Source: JACDBE01 sp963714055 (GTDB lineage Bacteria; Actinomycetota; Acidimicrobiia; Spongiisociales; UBA5794). From it: a DNA stretch of 64,000 nt. Each line of letters begins with the position of its first letter. The first letter of the stretch is position 1. This document shows positions 28,320-37,115 of this stretch, in pieces. The stretch is taken from positions 2,170,001 through 2,234,000 of the forward strand of contig OY970227.1 in NCBI GenBank assembly GCA_963714055.1, given 5' to 3'. Under the pieces are notes generated by a model that saw only the letters and a program-made list of their open reading frames with translations, was not told where the DNA came from and made no database searches. Made by a program: the position numbers and the translations under genes.

Positions 28320-29816
28320 TCAGGAGAACGAGCGGCCGGCCAGCCCCGGGGCGGTGCGGTCGGCACGCCGCCCGCCCGGGAGGACCACGGCGATGGCGGC
28401 GGCCGCCACCACCAGGATCACCAACCAGTCGCCGAAGCGGGCGTAGACGGTGGAGCCGGCGGTCCGCTGGCGCACCTCGCCGGCCAGCACCGTGGCCTCG
28501 AACAGCGGGGTCTTCTCGCCCACGGAGCCGTCAGCCTGGATGAACGTCGACTTGCCGGTGATGGCGGCGTGGGCGAGATCCTGGCCGATCGCCGCCGCCG
28601 ACACCCGCACCATGCCGATGAGCTGGTCGGAGGCGGGACCATCGCCGAAGCTGCTCTCGTTGGTGGCGACCACCATCATCTGGGCACCCTCGTTGGCCGC
28701 GTCGCGGAGGTAGTGGGGGAAGGCGCCCTCGAACGAGATGAGCGATCCGACGACACCCTGCTCGGTGGTGAACACGACCTGGGCATCGCCCCTCACCATG
28801 TCGCGGGGAACCTGCTCGAGCTGGGGGATGAAGCCGAAGAGCCCGCGCATCGGGACGTACTCCCCGAACGGGACCGGGTGACGCTTCTCGTACTCGCCGA
28901 GCCGTGCGCCGTTGGGACCGTAGAAGATGTTGGTGTTGTGGAACGTCTCGTCGTCGCCGATCCGGGTGGCGCCGACGAGGAAGGCGGCGCCGAGCCTACG
29001 GGCCTCGGTCATGATCGCCACCTCCACCTCCCGGTTGCCGGTCGGCTCGTACGGCGTCCCCATCGAGTTCTCCGGCCAGACCACGAGATCGACCGTCCCG
29101 GGCTCGAGCGATCGGGTCAGAGCCAGGTGTGACTCGTAGATGAGCCGGTTCTCATCGGGGCAGTGGGTGCCCGGGCACGGCGAGTTCCCCTGCACGATGG
29201 CCACCCGCATCACGCTGCCGTCGGCCGACGGAGGGAACAGGCCCCCGGCCAGCATGAGGAGCAACACCACCACCAACGGGTCGACGAGGAGGCGCCAGTG
29301 ATCGGTGTCCTCGACGACCAGGGCGATCCCGGCGGCGACCGCCACCGCCAGCAGGCCCCAGCCGGACACTCCGATCCACTGCACCGACCCGAGGAAGCCC
29401 GGCTGACCTCCGGCGGCGAAGCCCAGCGAGCCCCAGGGGAAGCCACCGAGCGGGAACCTGGCCCTGACGAACTCCATCAGCCCCCAGGCGGCGACGGTGA
29501 TGATCCACCAGCGCCCAACCGGCTGCAGGCGGAAGGCCCACACCACGGCGGCGAACGGCGCCATGAACGCGGTGAGCAGCAGGGTCAGAGGGATCCAGGC
29601 AACCACACCCAGGGTGGAGATCCAGAACAGCATCGAGCCGAAGAAGACGGCGCCGGTGATCGCTCCGAGGCCCAACGCGGCGGGCAACGTCTCCACGCGA
29701 CGGCATGCCCACAGCAGCGGAGCCGGGGCGACGAAGGCGAGCCAGCCCAGGTCGAGGGGTGGGAAGCATGCCCAGAGCAGAGCGCCGGCGAGCAGCGCCG
29801 CCAGATGTGGGCCCAT
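28320..29816 (-). CDS. lnt: Apolipoprotein N-acyltransferase homologue with Ser in place of the catalytic Cys
   Basis: Membrane enzyme of 498 residues. About six to seven N-terminal helices are followed by a nitrilase-like domain (from VMRVAIVQGNSPCPG) and a last helix. Lnt uses a Glu-Lys-Cys triad. Glu is seen in DLVVWPENSMGTP and Lys in YEKRHPVPFGEYVP. Where E. coli has ICYE the sequence here reads GSLISFEGAFP, so the nucleophile is Ser. The codon is TCG, which needs a real substitution. It may be inactive or use another mechanism. The ATG at 29816 has TAAGTT eight bases upstream. It is divergent from the IMPase gene. Confidence 0.85.
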   Translation of the reverse strand: MGPHLAALLAGALLWACFPPLDLGWLAFVAPAPLLWACRRVETLPAALGLGAITGAVFFGSMLFWISTLGVVAWIPLTLLLTAFMAPFAAVVWAFRLQPVGRWWIITVAAWGLMEFVRARFPLGGFPWGSLGFAAGGQPGFLGSVQWIGVSGWGLLAVAVAAGIALVVEDTDHWRLLVDPLVVVLLLMLAGGLFPPSADGSVMRVAIVQGNSPCPGTHCPDENRLIYESHLALTRSLEPGTVDLVVWPENSMGTPYEPTGNREVEVAIMTEARRLGAAFLVGATRIGDDETFHNTNIFYGPNGARLGEYEKRHPVPFGEYVPMRGLFGFIPQLEQVPRDMVRGDAQVVFTTEQGVVGSLISFEGAFPHYLRDAANEGAQMMVVATNESSFGDGPASDQLIGMVRVSAAAIGQDLAHAAITGKSTFIQADGSVGEKTPLFEATVLAGEVRQRTAGSTVYARFGDWLVILVVAAAAIAVVLPGGRRADRTAPGLAGRSFS

Positions 29817-29824
29817 GGGCCGGC

Positions 29825-29830
29825 AACTTA
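29825..29830 (-). promoter_or_regulatory. -10 element TAAGTT, leaderless, for the lnt homologue
   Basis: On the minus strand TAAGTT ends eight bases before the ATG at 29816. Confidence 0.45.
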
Positions 29831-29896
29831 GCGGTGCCGTGGGTCTTCGCCCGATGGCGGAAGTCCCGCCGGGCGGGCCCACCCAGTTCGCTGCGG

Positions 29897-29902
29897 TAGG
29901 TT
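29897..29902 (+). promoter_or_regulatory. -10 element TAGGTT, leaderless, for the IMPase gene
   Basis: TAGGTT ends six bases before the ATG at 29909. Confidence 0.5.
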
Positions 29903-29908
29903 GCGGCG

Positions 29909-30712
29909 ATGGGCGACACTGCGCAGGACGACCTCGACGTTGCGATCGCCGCCGCCCGGGCCGGCGCCGCCATCGTGGCCGCCGGCTTCGGCGGTGAGGT
30001 CGACACCGAGTACAAGAGCAGGTTCGACCCGGTCACCGCCGTCGACCGGGCGTCCGAGGCGGCGATCCTGGCGGTGCTCACCGAGCACCGGCCGAGTGAC
30101 GGGGTGTTGGGCGAAGAGGGCACCGACACCGGCGGTGCCGGCAGGCGCTGGCTGATCGACCCGCTCGACGGCACGGTGAACTTCGTGCACCACATCGACC
30201 AGGTGGCGGTGTGCGTGGCGTTGTGCGATGGCGAGGACGTGCTGGCCGGGGTCGTGCTGGACGTGATCCGGGACGAGCTGTTCGCCGCCACCGCCGGCCG
30301 GGGCGCCACCCTCGACGGCGTCCCGATCACCGTCTCGACGACGCCTGAGCTGACGGCGTCGGTGATCGCCACCGGGTTCCCCTACGACCACGATCGCTAC
30401 GCCGACGCCCTGATGCCGTCGCTGGCGGCGGTGCTGGCCAACGTCGCCGGGATCCGCCGCTTCGGCTCTGCCGCGCTGGACCTGTGCTGGACCGCCTGCG
30501 GTCGGTTCGACGGGTACTACGAGTACTCGTTGAAGCCGTGGGACATCGCCGCCGCCCTCCTCGTGGTCAACGAGGCGGGCGGGGTGACCACCGACCCGTG
30601 GGGCAACCCGCTCCACCCGTACCGGCCACACGCCGTCGCCGCCAACCCGGCGATCCACGAGCCGCTCCGCCAGCTGGTCGAGTCGACGGTGCCCGGGCAC
30701 CTCCGCCCGTGA
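29909..30712 (+). CDS. Inositol monophosphatase family protein
   Basis: Magnesium-dependent phosphatase of 267 residues. Metal-site motifs are GEEGTDTGG, WLIDPLDGTVNFVH and, near the end, KPWDIAAALLVVNEAGG. The family includes inositol-1-phosphatase, histidinol phosphatase HisN and fructose bisphosphatase; sequence alone does not separate them here. Length and motif order are normal. Confidence 0.9.
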   Translation: MGDTAQDDLDVAIAAARAGAAIVAAGFGGEVDTEYKSRFDPVTAVDRASEAAILAVLTEHRPSDGVLGEEGTDTGGAGRRWLIDPLDGTVNFVHHIDQVAVCVALCDGEDVLAGVVLDVIRDELFAATAGRGATLDGVPITVSTTPELTASVIATGFPYDHDRYADALMPSLAAVLANVAGIRRFGSAALDLCWTACGRFDGYYEYSLKPWDIAAALLVVNEAGGVTTDPWGNPLHPYRPHAVAANPAIHEPLRQLVESTVPGHLRP

Positions 30713-30730
30713 CCGGCGGGCGCCGTCGCG

Positions 30731-30928
30731 TCAATGGAGGTCGAGGCCCAGGCGGTCGCTGCAGGGCACGCAGAGGAACCCGTCGATGGTGAACTGGGTC
30801 TCCTCGGTCACCGGGGCGAGGCAGCGCGAGCACGTCTGGGTGAGGAACGCCTCGGCGACGAAGTCGTACGGTCCTTCACCGCTGACGAGGTCGGTGACGA
30901 GGATTGCCTGGCTGGTCCCGTTCTTCAT
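30731..30928 (-). CDS. Small zinc-ribbon protein (hypothetical)
   Basis: 65-residue protein, MKNGTSQAILVTDLVSG to CSDRLGLDLH, with two CxxC knuckles (CSRC and CVPC) about 20 residues apart, expected to bind one zinc. No function is recognised. It lies between convergent IMPase and a divergent toroid-like gene. The ATG at 30928 has no strong ribosome site, but the coding character is good. Confidence 0.6.
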   Translation of the reverse strand: MKNGTSQAILVTDLVSGEGPYDFVAEAFLTQTCSRCLAPVTEETQFTIDGFLCVPCSDRLGLDLH

Positions 30929-30985
30929 GACGCCGGGCAGGATACCGGCGCCGGCACACCGGTCGGCCTGGCGAAGGAGCCCCCG

Positions 30986-31949
30986 GTGAGCGAGGGCTCG
31001 GCGCTCGACTGGCTCCTCGCCTCGGACGAGCCGGCGGTCCGCTACCGGGCCATGACCGAGCTGCTCGGGGGACCAGAGGACGACCGGGAGGTCATCGAGG
31101 CGCGCCGCGCCATACCCCGGGGACCGCTGGTCGAGGCGCTGCTCGCCGGCCTGGAACCGGGCGGGAGCGCCCTCTCCGACCCGTACCGCAAGTTCTCCGG
31201 AGGCCACTGGCGTCTCCTGTCGCTCTCCGACCTCCGCTTTCCTCCCGGCGACCGCCGGCTGCGCCCGGCGATCGACGCCGAGTTGGGTTGGGCGATGACC
31301 AGAGGGGGCCAGGCGCGCCTGGTCGATGGCCTTCACCGTCACTGCGCCTCGCAGGAAGGGAACGCCATCGCCGCCGCCTGCCGGCTCGGGTTCGGGGACG
31401 ACCCGCGACTGTCCGAGCTGGTGGGCAGGCTCGGAGGTTGGCAGTGGCCCGACGGTGGATGGAACTGCGACAAGCGCCCCGAGGCGACCCACTCGTCGTT
31501 TCACGAGTCGCTGGCACCGCTGCGCGGGCTGGTCGACTACCGGAGCGTGTCCGGTCGGGGCGACCTGGACGATGTCATCGCCGCCGCCGCCGAGATGTTC
31601 CTCCGGGCGGGGCTCTTCCGCACGCTGGGGCGGCGGGAGGTGATTCACCCGAGCTTCCTGCGACTTCGCTATCCGCCCTACTGGCACTACAACATCCTCG
31701 CCGGGCTAGCCGTCCTCACCGATGCCGGGTTGGTGGGCGACGCTCGGGCTGCCGAGGCACTCGACGTGGTCGAGTCGAAACGGTTGCCGGACGGCCGCTT
31801 CCGGGTGGAGGGGGCCTGGTGGGCGAGCATCGGCGGCAGCCGCTACCCGGAGGCGGCGCTCGTGGGGGCGATCCGGCCCGAACGAGATGGTGACCCTGCA
31901 CGCCCTGCGCGTGCTGCGAGCCGCCGGCCGCCTCGATCTCGCCGCCTGA
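30986..31949 (+). pseudogene. Alpha/alpha-toroid (prenyltransferase/squalene-oxidase repeat) protein, frameshifted near 31865
   Basis: The GTG at 30986 follows GAAGGAGC. The protein has toroid-like repeats: LGGWQWPDGGWNCDKRP and DGRFRVEGAWWAS resemble the G-x-W and QW-type motifs of squalene-hopene cyclase and prenyltransferase beta subunits. Function unknown. After YPEAALV the frame breaks near 31865. The true end, GPNEMVTLHALRVLRAAGRL, lies in another frame and stops at 31949. One base change restores about 320 residues. Confidence 0.68.
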
Positions 31950-31955
31950 GCGCCC

Positions 31956-33627
31956 TCAACCGCAGACGGCACCGTTCTCCGCCGAGCCCACCAGCCGGGC
32001 GTACTTCGCCAGGGCACCGGTCGTGTAACGCTCCGGATGACGCACCCAGGCGGCGCGGCGGCGGGACAGCGTGGCCTCGTCCACCAGCAGGTCCATCCGC
32101 CGGGCGGCGACGTCGACCCTGACGCGGTCTCCCTCCTCGACCAGCCCGATGGGGCCGCCGTCGACGGACTCGGGGGCGACGTGACCGATGCACGGTCCGG
32201 TGGTGCCCTCCGGAGAAGCGGCCATCGGTCACGAGGAGGACGTGCCTGCCCAACCCGGCACCCTTGATGGCAGCGGTGATGGCGAGCATCTCCCGCATGC
32301 CGGGCCCACCCCGGGGGCCCTCGTTGCGGATCACGATGACGTCGCCACGGTTGAGGCGGTGCGCCCACAACGCAGCGAGGGCGTGCTGCTCGTCCTCGAA
32401 CACCCGCGCCGGGCCCTCGAACACGTCGAGACCGATCCCGGCGATCTTCACCACGGAGCCACCCGGCGCCAGCGACCCGCGCAGGACGGCGATGCCGCCC
32501 TCCGGGGCGATGGGGTCGGCCACCGGCCGGATGACGTCCTGGCCGTCGGGGACGGGCTCGATCCCGGCCAGGTTCTCGGCCATGGTCCGCCCGGTGACGG
32601 TGAGGGGGTCGCCGTGGAGCAACCCGGCGTCGAGCAGCGATCGCAGCACCACAGGGACCCCGCCGATCCGGTCGAGATCGACCATGTGGTACCGACCGAA
32701 CGGCTTCAGGTCCCCCAGGTGCGGGGTCCGCCGGCTGATCCGGTCGAAGTCCTCGAGCGTGAGGGGAACCTCGGCCTCATGGGCGATGGCGAGCAGGTGG
32801 AGCACCGCGTTGGTCGAGCCGCCCAGCGCCATCACCGTGGTGATGGCGTTCTCGAACGCCTCCCTGGTGAGGATGTGGCGGGGTCGTATCCCGGCGTCGA
32901 GCATCCCTATGACGGCTTCCCCGGATGCCACGGCGTATTCATCGAGCCGGTCGTCGACGGCGGGCACCGAGGCGCTTCCCGGAAGCGACATCCCCAGGGC
33001 CTCGCCGACGCTGGCCATGGTGTTGGCGGTGAACATCCCGGCACAGGACCCGACCCCGGGACACGCCGCCTGCTCGATGGCGAGGAGCTCGGCATCGTCG
33101 ATGCGCCCTTCCGATCGGGCGCCGATGCCCTCGAACACGTCGATGATCGAGATGTCGCGCCCGCCGTGCCGGCCCGGCAGGCTCGACCCGCCGTAGAGGA
33201 ACACCGATGGCAGGTTGTGCCGGGCCGCCGCCATCATCATCCCGGGCAGGGACTTGTCGCAACCGGCGATCGAGACCATGCCGTCGAACCGCTCGGCATG
33301 CATGACCAGCTCGACCGAGTCGGCGATCACCTCGCGACTGACCAGCGAAGCCCGCATCCCCTCGTGCCCCATCGAGATGCCGTCGGAGACGGCGATGGTG
33401 GTGAAGATGAGCCCGACCCCACCTGCGTCCCGCACCCCCTGTTTGGCGAACTCGGACAGCTTGGGCCCGGTCAGGTTGCACGGGGTGACCTCGTTGCCGG
33501 CAGACACGACGCCGATCTGCGGCTTCACCCAGTCTTCTTCGCCGAGGCCGACGGCGCGCAGCATGGCGCGGGCACCGGCGCGCTCCGGGCCGATGGTGAC
33601 TTCCTGGGAGTGGATCTTGGTGGGCAC
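31956..33627 (-). pseudogene. ilvD: Dihydroxy-acid dehydratase, frameshifted near 32207
   Basis: Fe-S enzyme of branched-chain amino acid synthesis (dihydroxy-acid to 2-oxo acid), about 556 residues when repaired. Cluster-binding Cys are in PCNLTGPKLSE, GCDKSLPGMMMAA and CPGVGSCAGMFTANTMA. Coding is continuous from the GTG at 33627 to LLVTDGRFSGG, then shifts frame near 32207 and continues as TTGPCIGHVAPESVDGGPI to the stop at 31956. The protein on both sides is fully conserved, so a one-base sequence error is likely. It should be treated as a functional ilvD until resequenced. Confidence 0.88.
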
Positions 33628-33713
33628 GGGGCGCTCAGGCTACCGGTCGGTTGCGTCGCTACCCTCCGTCGGTCCGCTGGGAACGTGCCGCCTGTGCTGA
33701 GGAAGATGGCCTG

Positions 33714-34202
33714 ATGAGCTACCCGCCGCCCCGGTACGTCGGACAGGGTGGCGAGGTCACCGCGGTCTTCCGGGCGGCCGACCAGGGGCCGGACCTGATC
33801 AGCCGGACCGGCTCTGTGCGGTACCTCGCCACCGGTGCGTCGACCGGTGGCGACTTCGGCCTCTACCGATGGGACATGGGACCTGAGCCTTCCGGCGCCG
33901 GGCCTCACTTCCACCGCACCATGTCCGAGTCGTTCTTCGTCCTGTCCGGTGTGGTGCGGGTCACCGATGGACCCCGCAGCTTCGATGCCACCGCAGGCGA
34001 CTTCCTGCACGTGCCACCGGGTGGCATCCACGGCTTTCGCAACGAGTCCGGGGACGAAGCCTCGATGCTGATCCTGTTCGTTCCCGGGGCGCCCCGGGAG
34101 GAGTACTTCGAGACGCTGGCGCGATGGAGCCTCGCCGGATACCAGCCGACCGACGAGGAATCCGCCGAGCTGTTCGAGCGGCACGACAACCACTACATCT
34201 AG
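33714..34202 (+). CDS. Cupin-domain protein
   Basis: Small beta-barrel protein of 162 residues. Cupin motif 1 is GPHFHRTMSESFFVLSG (metal His and Glu) and motif 2 is GDFLHVPPGGIHGFRN. Metal binding is likely. Many such proteins are dioxygenases, isomerases or sugar-binding proteins, and no choice can be made. The ATG at 33714 follows GGAAGATG. It is divergent from ilvD and followed by a strong hairpin. Confidence 0.82.
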   Translation: MSYPPPRYVGQGGEVTAVFRAADQGPDLISRTGSVRYLATGASTGGDFGLYRWDMGPEPSGAGPHFHRTMSESFFVLSGVVRVTDGPRSFDATAGDFLHVPPGGIHGFRNESGDEASMLILFVPGAPREEYFETLARWSLAGYQPTDEESAELFERHDNHYI

Positions 34203-34204
34203 CT

Positions 34205-34264
34205 CTCCCCTCACTGGGGAGTGGGCGCGTCGGATGGGAGCCGTCCGCAACCGGCTCCCATCCG
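34205..34264. terminator. Two hairpins between convergent genes (likely two-way terminator)
   Basis: CTCCCC-TCACT-GGGGAG (34205-34221) is followed by a perfect 13-base stem, CGGATGGGAGCCG (34231-34243) with CGGCTCCCATCCG (34252-34264) and an eight-base loop. They lie between the cupin stop (34202) and the end of the minus-strand gene at 34288. There is no long T-run, as is common at high GC. Confidence 0.7.
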
Positions 34265-34287
34265 TCATCCCCTGCGGCGTGGCCGGA

Positions 34288-34521
34288 TCAGGCGGCCTCG
34301 CTCCACGGGTCCTCCACCGGCACCTCGGGCTGTGGGTCGCCCACAGGGAGGTCGGGCACAGCCGGGCGGGCCCGTGCCAGGGACTGCAGCCAGCGGCGCA
34401 GGGTCGACTCCCGTCCCGAGGCGAGCCGCGCCTGGCGGGCGGTCCGGGCCTGATCCGCCCGGCGATGACGATCCTCTGCGACACCCTTCGTCAAGGCATA
34501 CATGGCTTCCGGGTTCATCAT
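34288..34521 (-). CDS. Small hypothetical protein
   Basis: 77 residues starting MMNPEAMYALTKGVAEDRH, with a central helix rich in Arg and Ala and a Pro-rich acidic tail. AAGGGAG lies five bases before the ATG at 34521, which supports this start over the longer frame to 34734. No family is recognised. It is divergent from the WYL regulator, and the palindrome between them could control both. Confidence 0.6.
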   Translation of the reverse strand: MMNPEAMYALTKGVAEDRHRRADQARTARQARLASGRESTLRRWLQSLARARPAVPDLPVGDPQPEVPVEDPWSEAA

Positions 34522-34570
34522 GGGGTCTCCCTTCGGTTCCGTTCTCCGTTGCCTGTACAGTACGAAAAAT

Positions 34571-34591
34571 TGCGGACAGATCATGTCCGCA
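34571..34591. promoter_or_regulatory. Palindromic operator in front of the WYL regulator
   Basis: TGCGGACA-GATCA-TGTCCGCA is a perfect inverted repeat with eight-base arms. It lies between the divergent starts at 34521 and 34613, in an AT-richer gap. Symmetry and position fit a dimeric regulator binding its own promoter. Confidence 0.75.
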
Positions 34592-34612
34592 TTTGTCACG
34601 AAAGTCAGCGCG

Positions 34613-35584
34613 ATGGACCCGAGCGCCCGCATGCTTCGCCTCCTCTCGCTGTTGCAGGCGCGGTCGAACTGGACCGGAGACGAGCTCGCCCAGCGTCTCG
34701 AGGTGACATCCCGAACCCTGCGTCGCGACGTCACCAGGCTGCGCGACCTCGGCTACCCGGTGGAGGCGCTGTCCGGGCCTGCCGGCGGCTACCAGTTGGC
34801 CCCCGGTGGAGCACTCCCGCCATTGCTGTTCGACGACGACGAGGCGATGGCGGTCGCCCTCGGGCTCAGGGCGGCGGCCGGAGGCACCGTCCCCGGGTTC
34901 GAGGATGCCGCCGTCGCCGCCCTCGCCAAGATCGAGCAGGTGCTCCCGGTGCGGCTGGCCGACCAGATCAACAGCGTCCAGTCGGCCACCGTCGCCCTCC
35001 GCTCCCGGAGCAACCGTGAGTCGTCACCGGTCGAGCCGGGAGTGCTGGTCACCGTCGCCCAGGCGTGCCGGGGGCCGGAGCGGCTGAGGTTCGACTACGT
35101 CGACCGGGAGGGCAACGTCACCGAACGTCACGTCGAGCCGTACCGGCTGGTGCACACCTCGCGCCGCTGGTACCTGGTGGCGAGGGACCGCGACCGGGAC
35201 GCGTGGCGAACCTTCCGGGTCGACCGGATGTCGAACCCGAAGCGGACCGGGATGTGGTTCACCCACACCGACCCGCCCGACGCCGCCGCCTTGGTGGCCG
35301 AGGGCATCTCGGTGCAGGTCTACCGCTACCAGGCGCGGGTCCTGCTCCATGTCCCCCACGAGCAGGCGGTCGAGATGATCGGTCCTGTCGTCGGCGTGCT
35401 GGAGCGGAAAGGGAGGAACCGCACGGTGCTGCGCACCGGCGCCGACGAGATCGGCTGGATAGCCGGCTACCTGGCCGGGCTCGACTGCCGCTTCGAGGTG
35501 CTCGAGCCCGACGAGCTGAAGGCGGCGGTCAGGGCGCTCGGTGAGCGGCTCATCGAGTACTCCGAGCCTCCGCCCGGCCGCTGA
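34613..35584 (+). CDS. WYL-domain transcriptional regulator (HTH_11 type)
   Basis: 323-residue regulator. Residues about 1-55 form a winged helix (MLRLLSLLQARSNWTGDELA, SRTLRRDVTRLRDLGYPVEA). The WYL domain follows with LRFDYVDREG and VHTSRRWYLVARDRD, and a C-terminal WCX extension runs to the end. WYL proteins often sense nucleic-acid or small-molecule ligands. ATG 34613 is chosen because the alternative upstream start lies inside the palindrome. Self-regulation through that palindrome is likely. Confidence 0.87.
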   Translation: MDPSARMLRLLSLLQARSNWTGDELAQRLEVTSRTLRRDVTRLRDLGYPVEALSGPAGGYQLAPGGALPPLLFDDDEAMAVALGLRAAAGGTVPGFEDAAVAALAKIEQVLPVRLADQINSVQSATVALRSRSNRESSPVEPGVLVTVAQACRGPERLRFDYVDREGNVTERHVEPYRLVHTSRRWYLVARDRDRDAWRTFRVDRMSNPKRTGMWFTHTDPPDAAALVAEGISVQVYRYQARVLLHVPHEQAVEMIGPVVGVLERKGRNRTVLRTGADEIGWIAGYLAGLDCRFEVLEPDELKAAVRALGERLIEYSEPPPGR

Positions 35585-35606
35585 ACGCCCCGTCGTCGGG
35601 CGCCAT

Positions 35607-35659
35607 GCTGAGCAGTCGGTCTGACAGTCCGAGATCGACGACCGGCTTCGCTGCTCAGC
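35607..35659. terminator. Inverted repeat between convergent genes
   Basis: GCTGAGCAG (35607-35615) and CTGCTCAGC (35651-35659) are exact complements around a 35-base loop that ends in the stop region of the PLP enzyme gene. It could act as a weak two-way terminator; the loop is long. Confidence 0.35.
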
Positions 35660-37115
35660 CTGACGCCACCCGGCGGTTGAAGTCCTCGATGAGGCGGTCG
35701 ATGGGGTCGGCCAGCGCCTGGATCCCGGTCCAGTAGTCGGGGTCGTGCCACTGGGCGTCGAGCTCGGCGGCGGTCCTTCCCTGCTGCTCCACCCAGGTGT
35801 AGTACTTGAGGTTGTGGATTCGCTTGCGGTCCCAGTAGCCCAGGTCGTGGACGTGGTCGGTGGCGGCACCGAGCAGATGGCGGTGGAAGGTGGCGGCGGC
35901 GTCGAGCTCGGTCAACGGGCCCCGCGCCTCGGTGAGCTCGACCAGCCGGCTGCGGTACATCGCCATCGAGTCGGTGGCCACCGTCACCAAGAGATCCCGC
36001 CCGGTCATCTCGTGGTGCTTGGCCAGCTTGACCGCCGCCAGCAGGTTGGCCACCCCGGAGATGCCGAGCAGGGGAAGCTGCTCGACGACGTCCGGCTTCA
36101 CACCCTGGTCGACGAGGTAGGAGGTCCCGGCGGGCTCGTTGAACAGCCGCACCAGCGACACCGCCGCCTCGTCGTCGAGCCCGATGGCGAGGTCGGTGTT
36201 GCGGACGTCGTGGACCCAGGGGATGTGCTTGTCGCCGATCCCTTCGATGCGGTGCTCCCCGTACCCGTTGTAGAGCATGGTGGGGCACTGCACCGCCTCG
36301 CCGGCGGCGATCAACGACGTCGGGTACCGCTGCTTGAGGTAGTCGCCGGAGGCGATGGTCCCGGCCGACCCGGTGGTGAGCGCCACCCCGCGGTAGCGCT
36401 CCCCGGGGCGGAGCGCCGCCTCGATCGCCTCCTCCATGGCGGGACCGGTGACCGCGTGGTGCCACAGGTAGTTCCCGAACTCGTCGAACTGGTTGAAGAT
36501 GACGAGGTCCTGGCCGGAGCGGCGCAGCTCCCAGCACTTGTCGAAGATCTCCTTGACGTTCGACTCCGATCCAGGGGTCTTGATGATCTCCCCGGCCACC
36601 GACTCGAGCCATTCGAACCGCTCCCGGCTCATCCCCTCGGGGAGGATGGCGATCGACTCGCAGCCGAGCAGGTTCGAGTCGTAGGCGCCGCCCCGGCAGT
36701 AGTTGCCGGTGGACGGCCACACCGCCTTCTGGGCAGCCGGGTCGAACTGGCCGGTGACGAGACGGGGCACCAGACAGCCGAAGGCGGCCCCGACCTTGTG
36801 GGACCCGGTCGGGAACCACGTGCCGACCAGCACCAGGATGCGGGTGGGCACCCCGGTGAGCTCGGGGGGCAGCTCGAGCACGTTGACCGGCCCGAACCCG
36901 CCGCCGTGCTCGACGGGCTCGTTGTGCCAAGTGATCCGGAAGAGGTTGCGCGGGTCGAGGTCCCACAGCCCGACGGCGGAGAGGGCGGCGGTGACGTCAC
37001 CGGGGACCGACGAGGGGTCGCGCATCTGGGCGAAGGTGGGGATGGTGATCGACCGCTCCCGCGCCCGCGCCACCGCCGACCCCAGGGTGGCCTCGTCGAT
37101 GGTGAGGTCGATCAT
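35655..37115 (-). CDS. PLP-dependent fold-type II enzyme (cysteine synthase/tryptophan synthase beta family)
   Basis: 486-residue enzyme, last of four coupled genes. The PLP Lys is in FPTGSHKVGAAFG, the substrate loop is PSTGNYCRGGAYDSNLLG, and the phosphate-binding loop looks like TTGSAGTIASGDYL. The family removes or replaces groups at the beta or gamma carbon of amino acids. It is longer than cysteine synthase (about 310 residues), with a C-terminal extension (YYTWVEQQGRTAAELDAQWH). The exact reaction is unknown. Its ATG overlaps the upstream stop (ATGA). The downstream neighbour is convergent. Confidence 0.85.
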   Translation of the reverse strand: MIDLTIDEATLGSAVARARERSITIPTFAQMRDPSSVPGDVTAALSAVGLWDLDPRNLFRITWHNEPVEHGGGFGPVNVLELPPELTGVPTRILVLVGTWFPTGSHKVGAAFGCLVPRLVTGQFDPAAQKAVWPSTGNYCRGGAYDSNLLGCESIAILPEGMSRERFEWLESVAGEIIKTPGSESNVKEIFDKCWELRRSGQDLVIFNQFDEFGNYLWHHAVTGPAMEEAIEAALRPGERYRGVALTTGSAGTIASGDYLKQRYPTSLIAAGEAVQCPTMLYNGYGEHRIEGIGDKHIPWVHDVRNTDLAIGLDDEAAVSLVRLFNEPAGTSYLVDQGVKPDVVEQLPLLGISGVANLLAAVKLAKHHEMTGRDLLVTVATDSMAMYRSRLVELTEARGPLTELDAAATFHRHLLGAATDHVHDLGYWDRKRIHNLKYYTWVEQQGRTAAELDAQWHDPDYWTGIQALADPIDRLIEDFNRRVASG

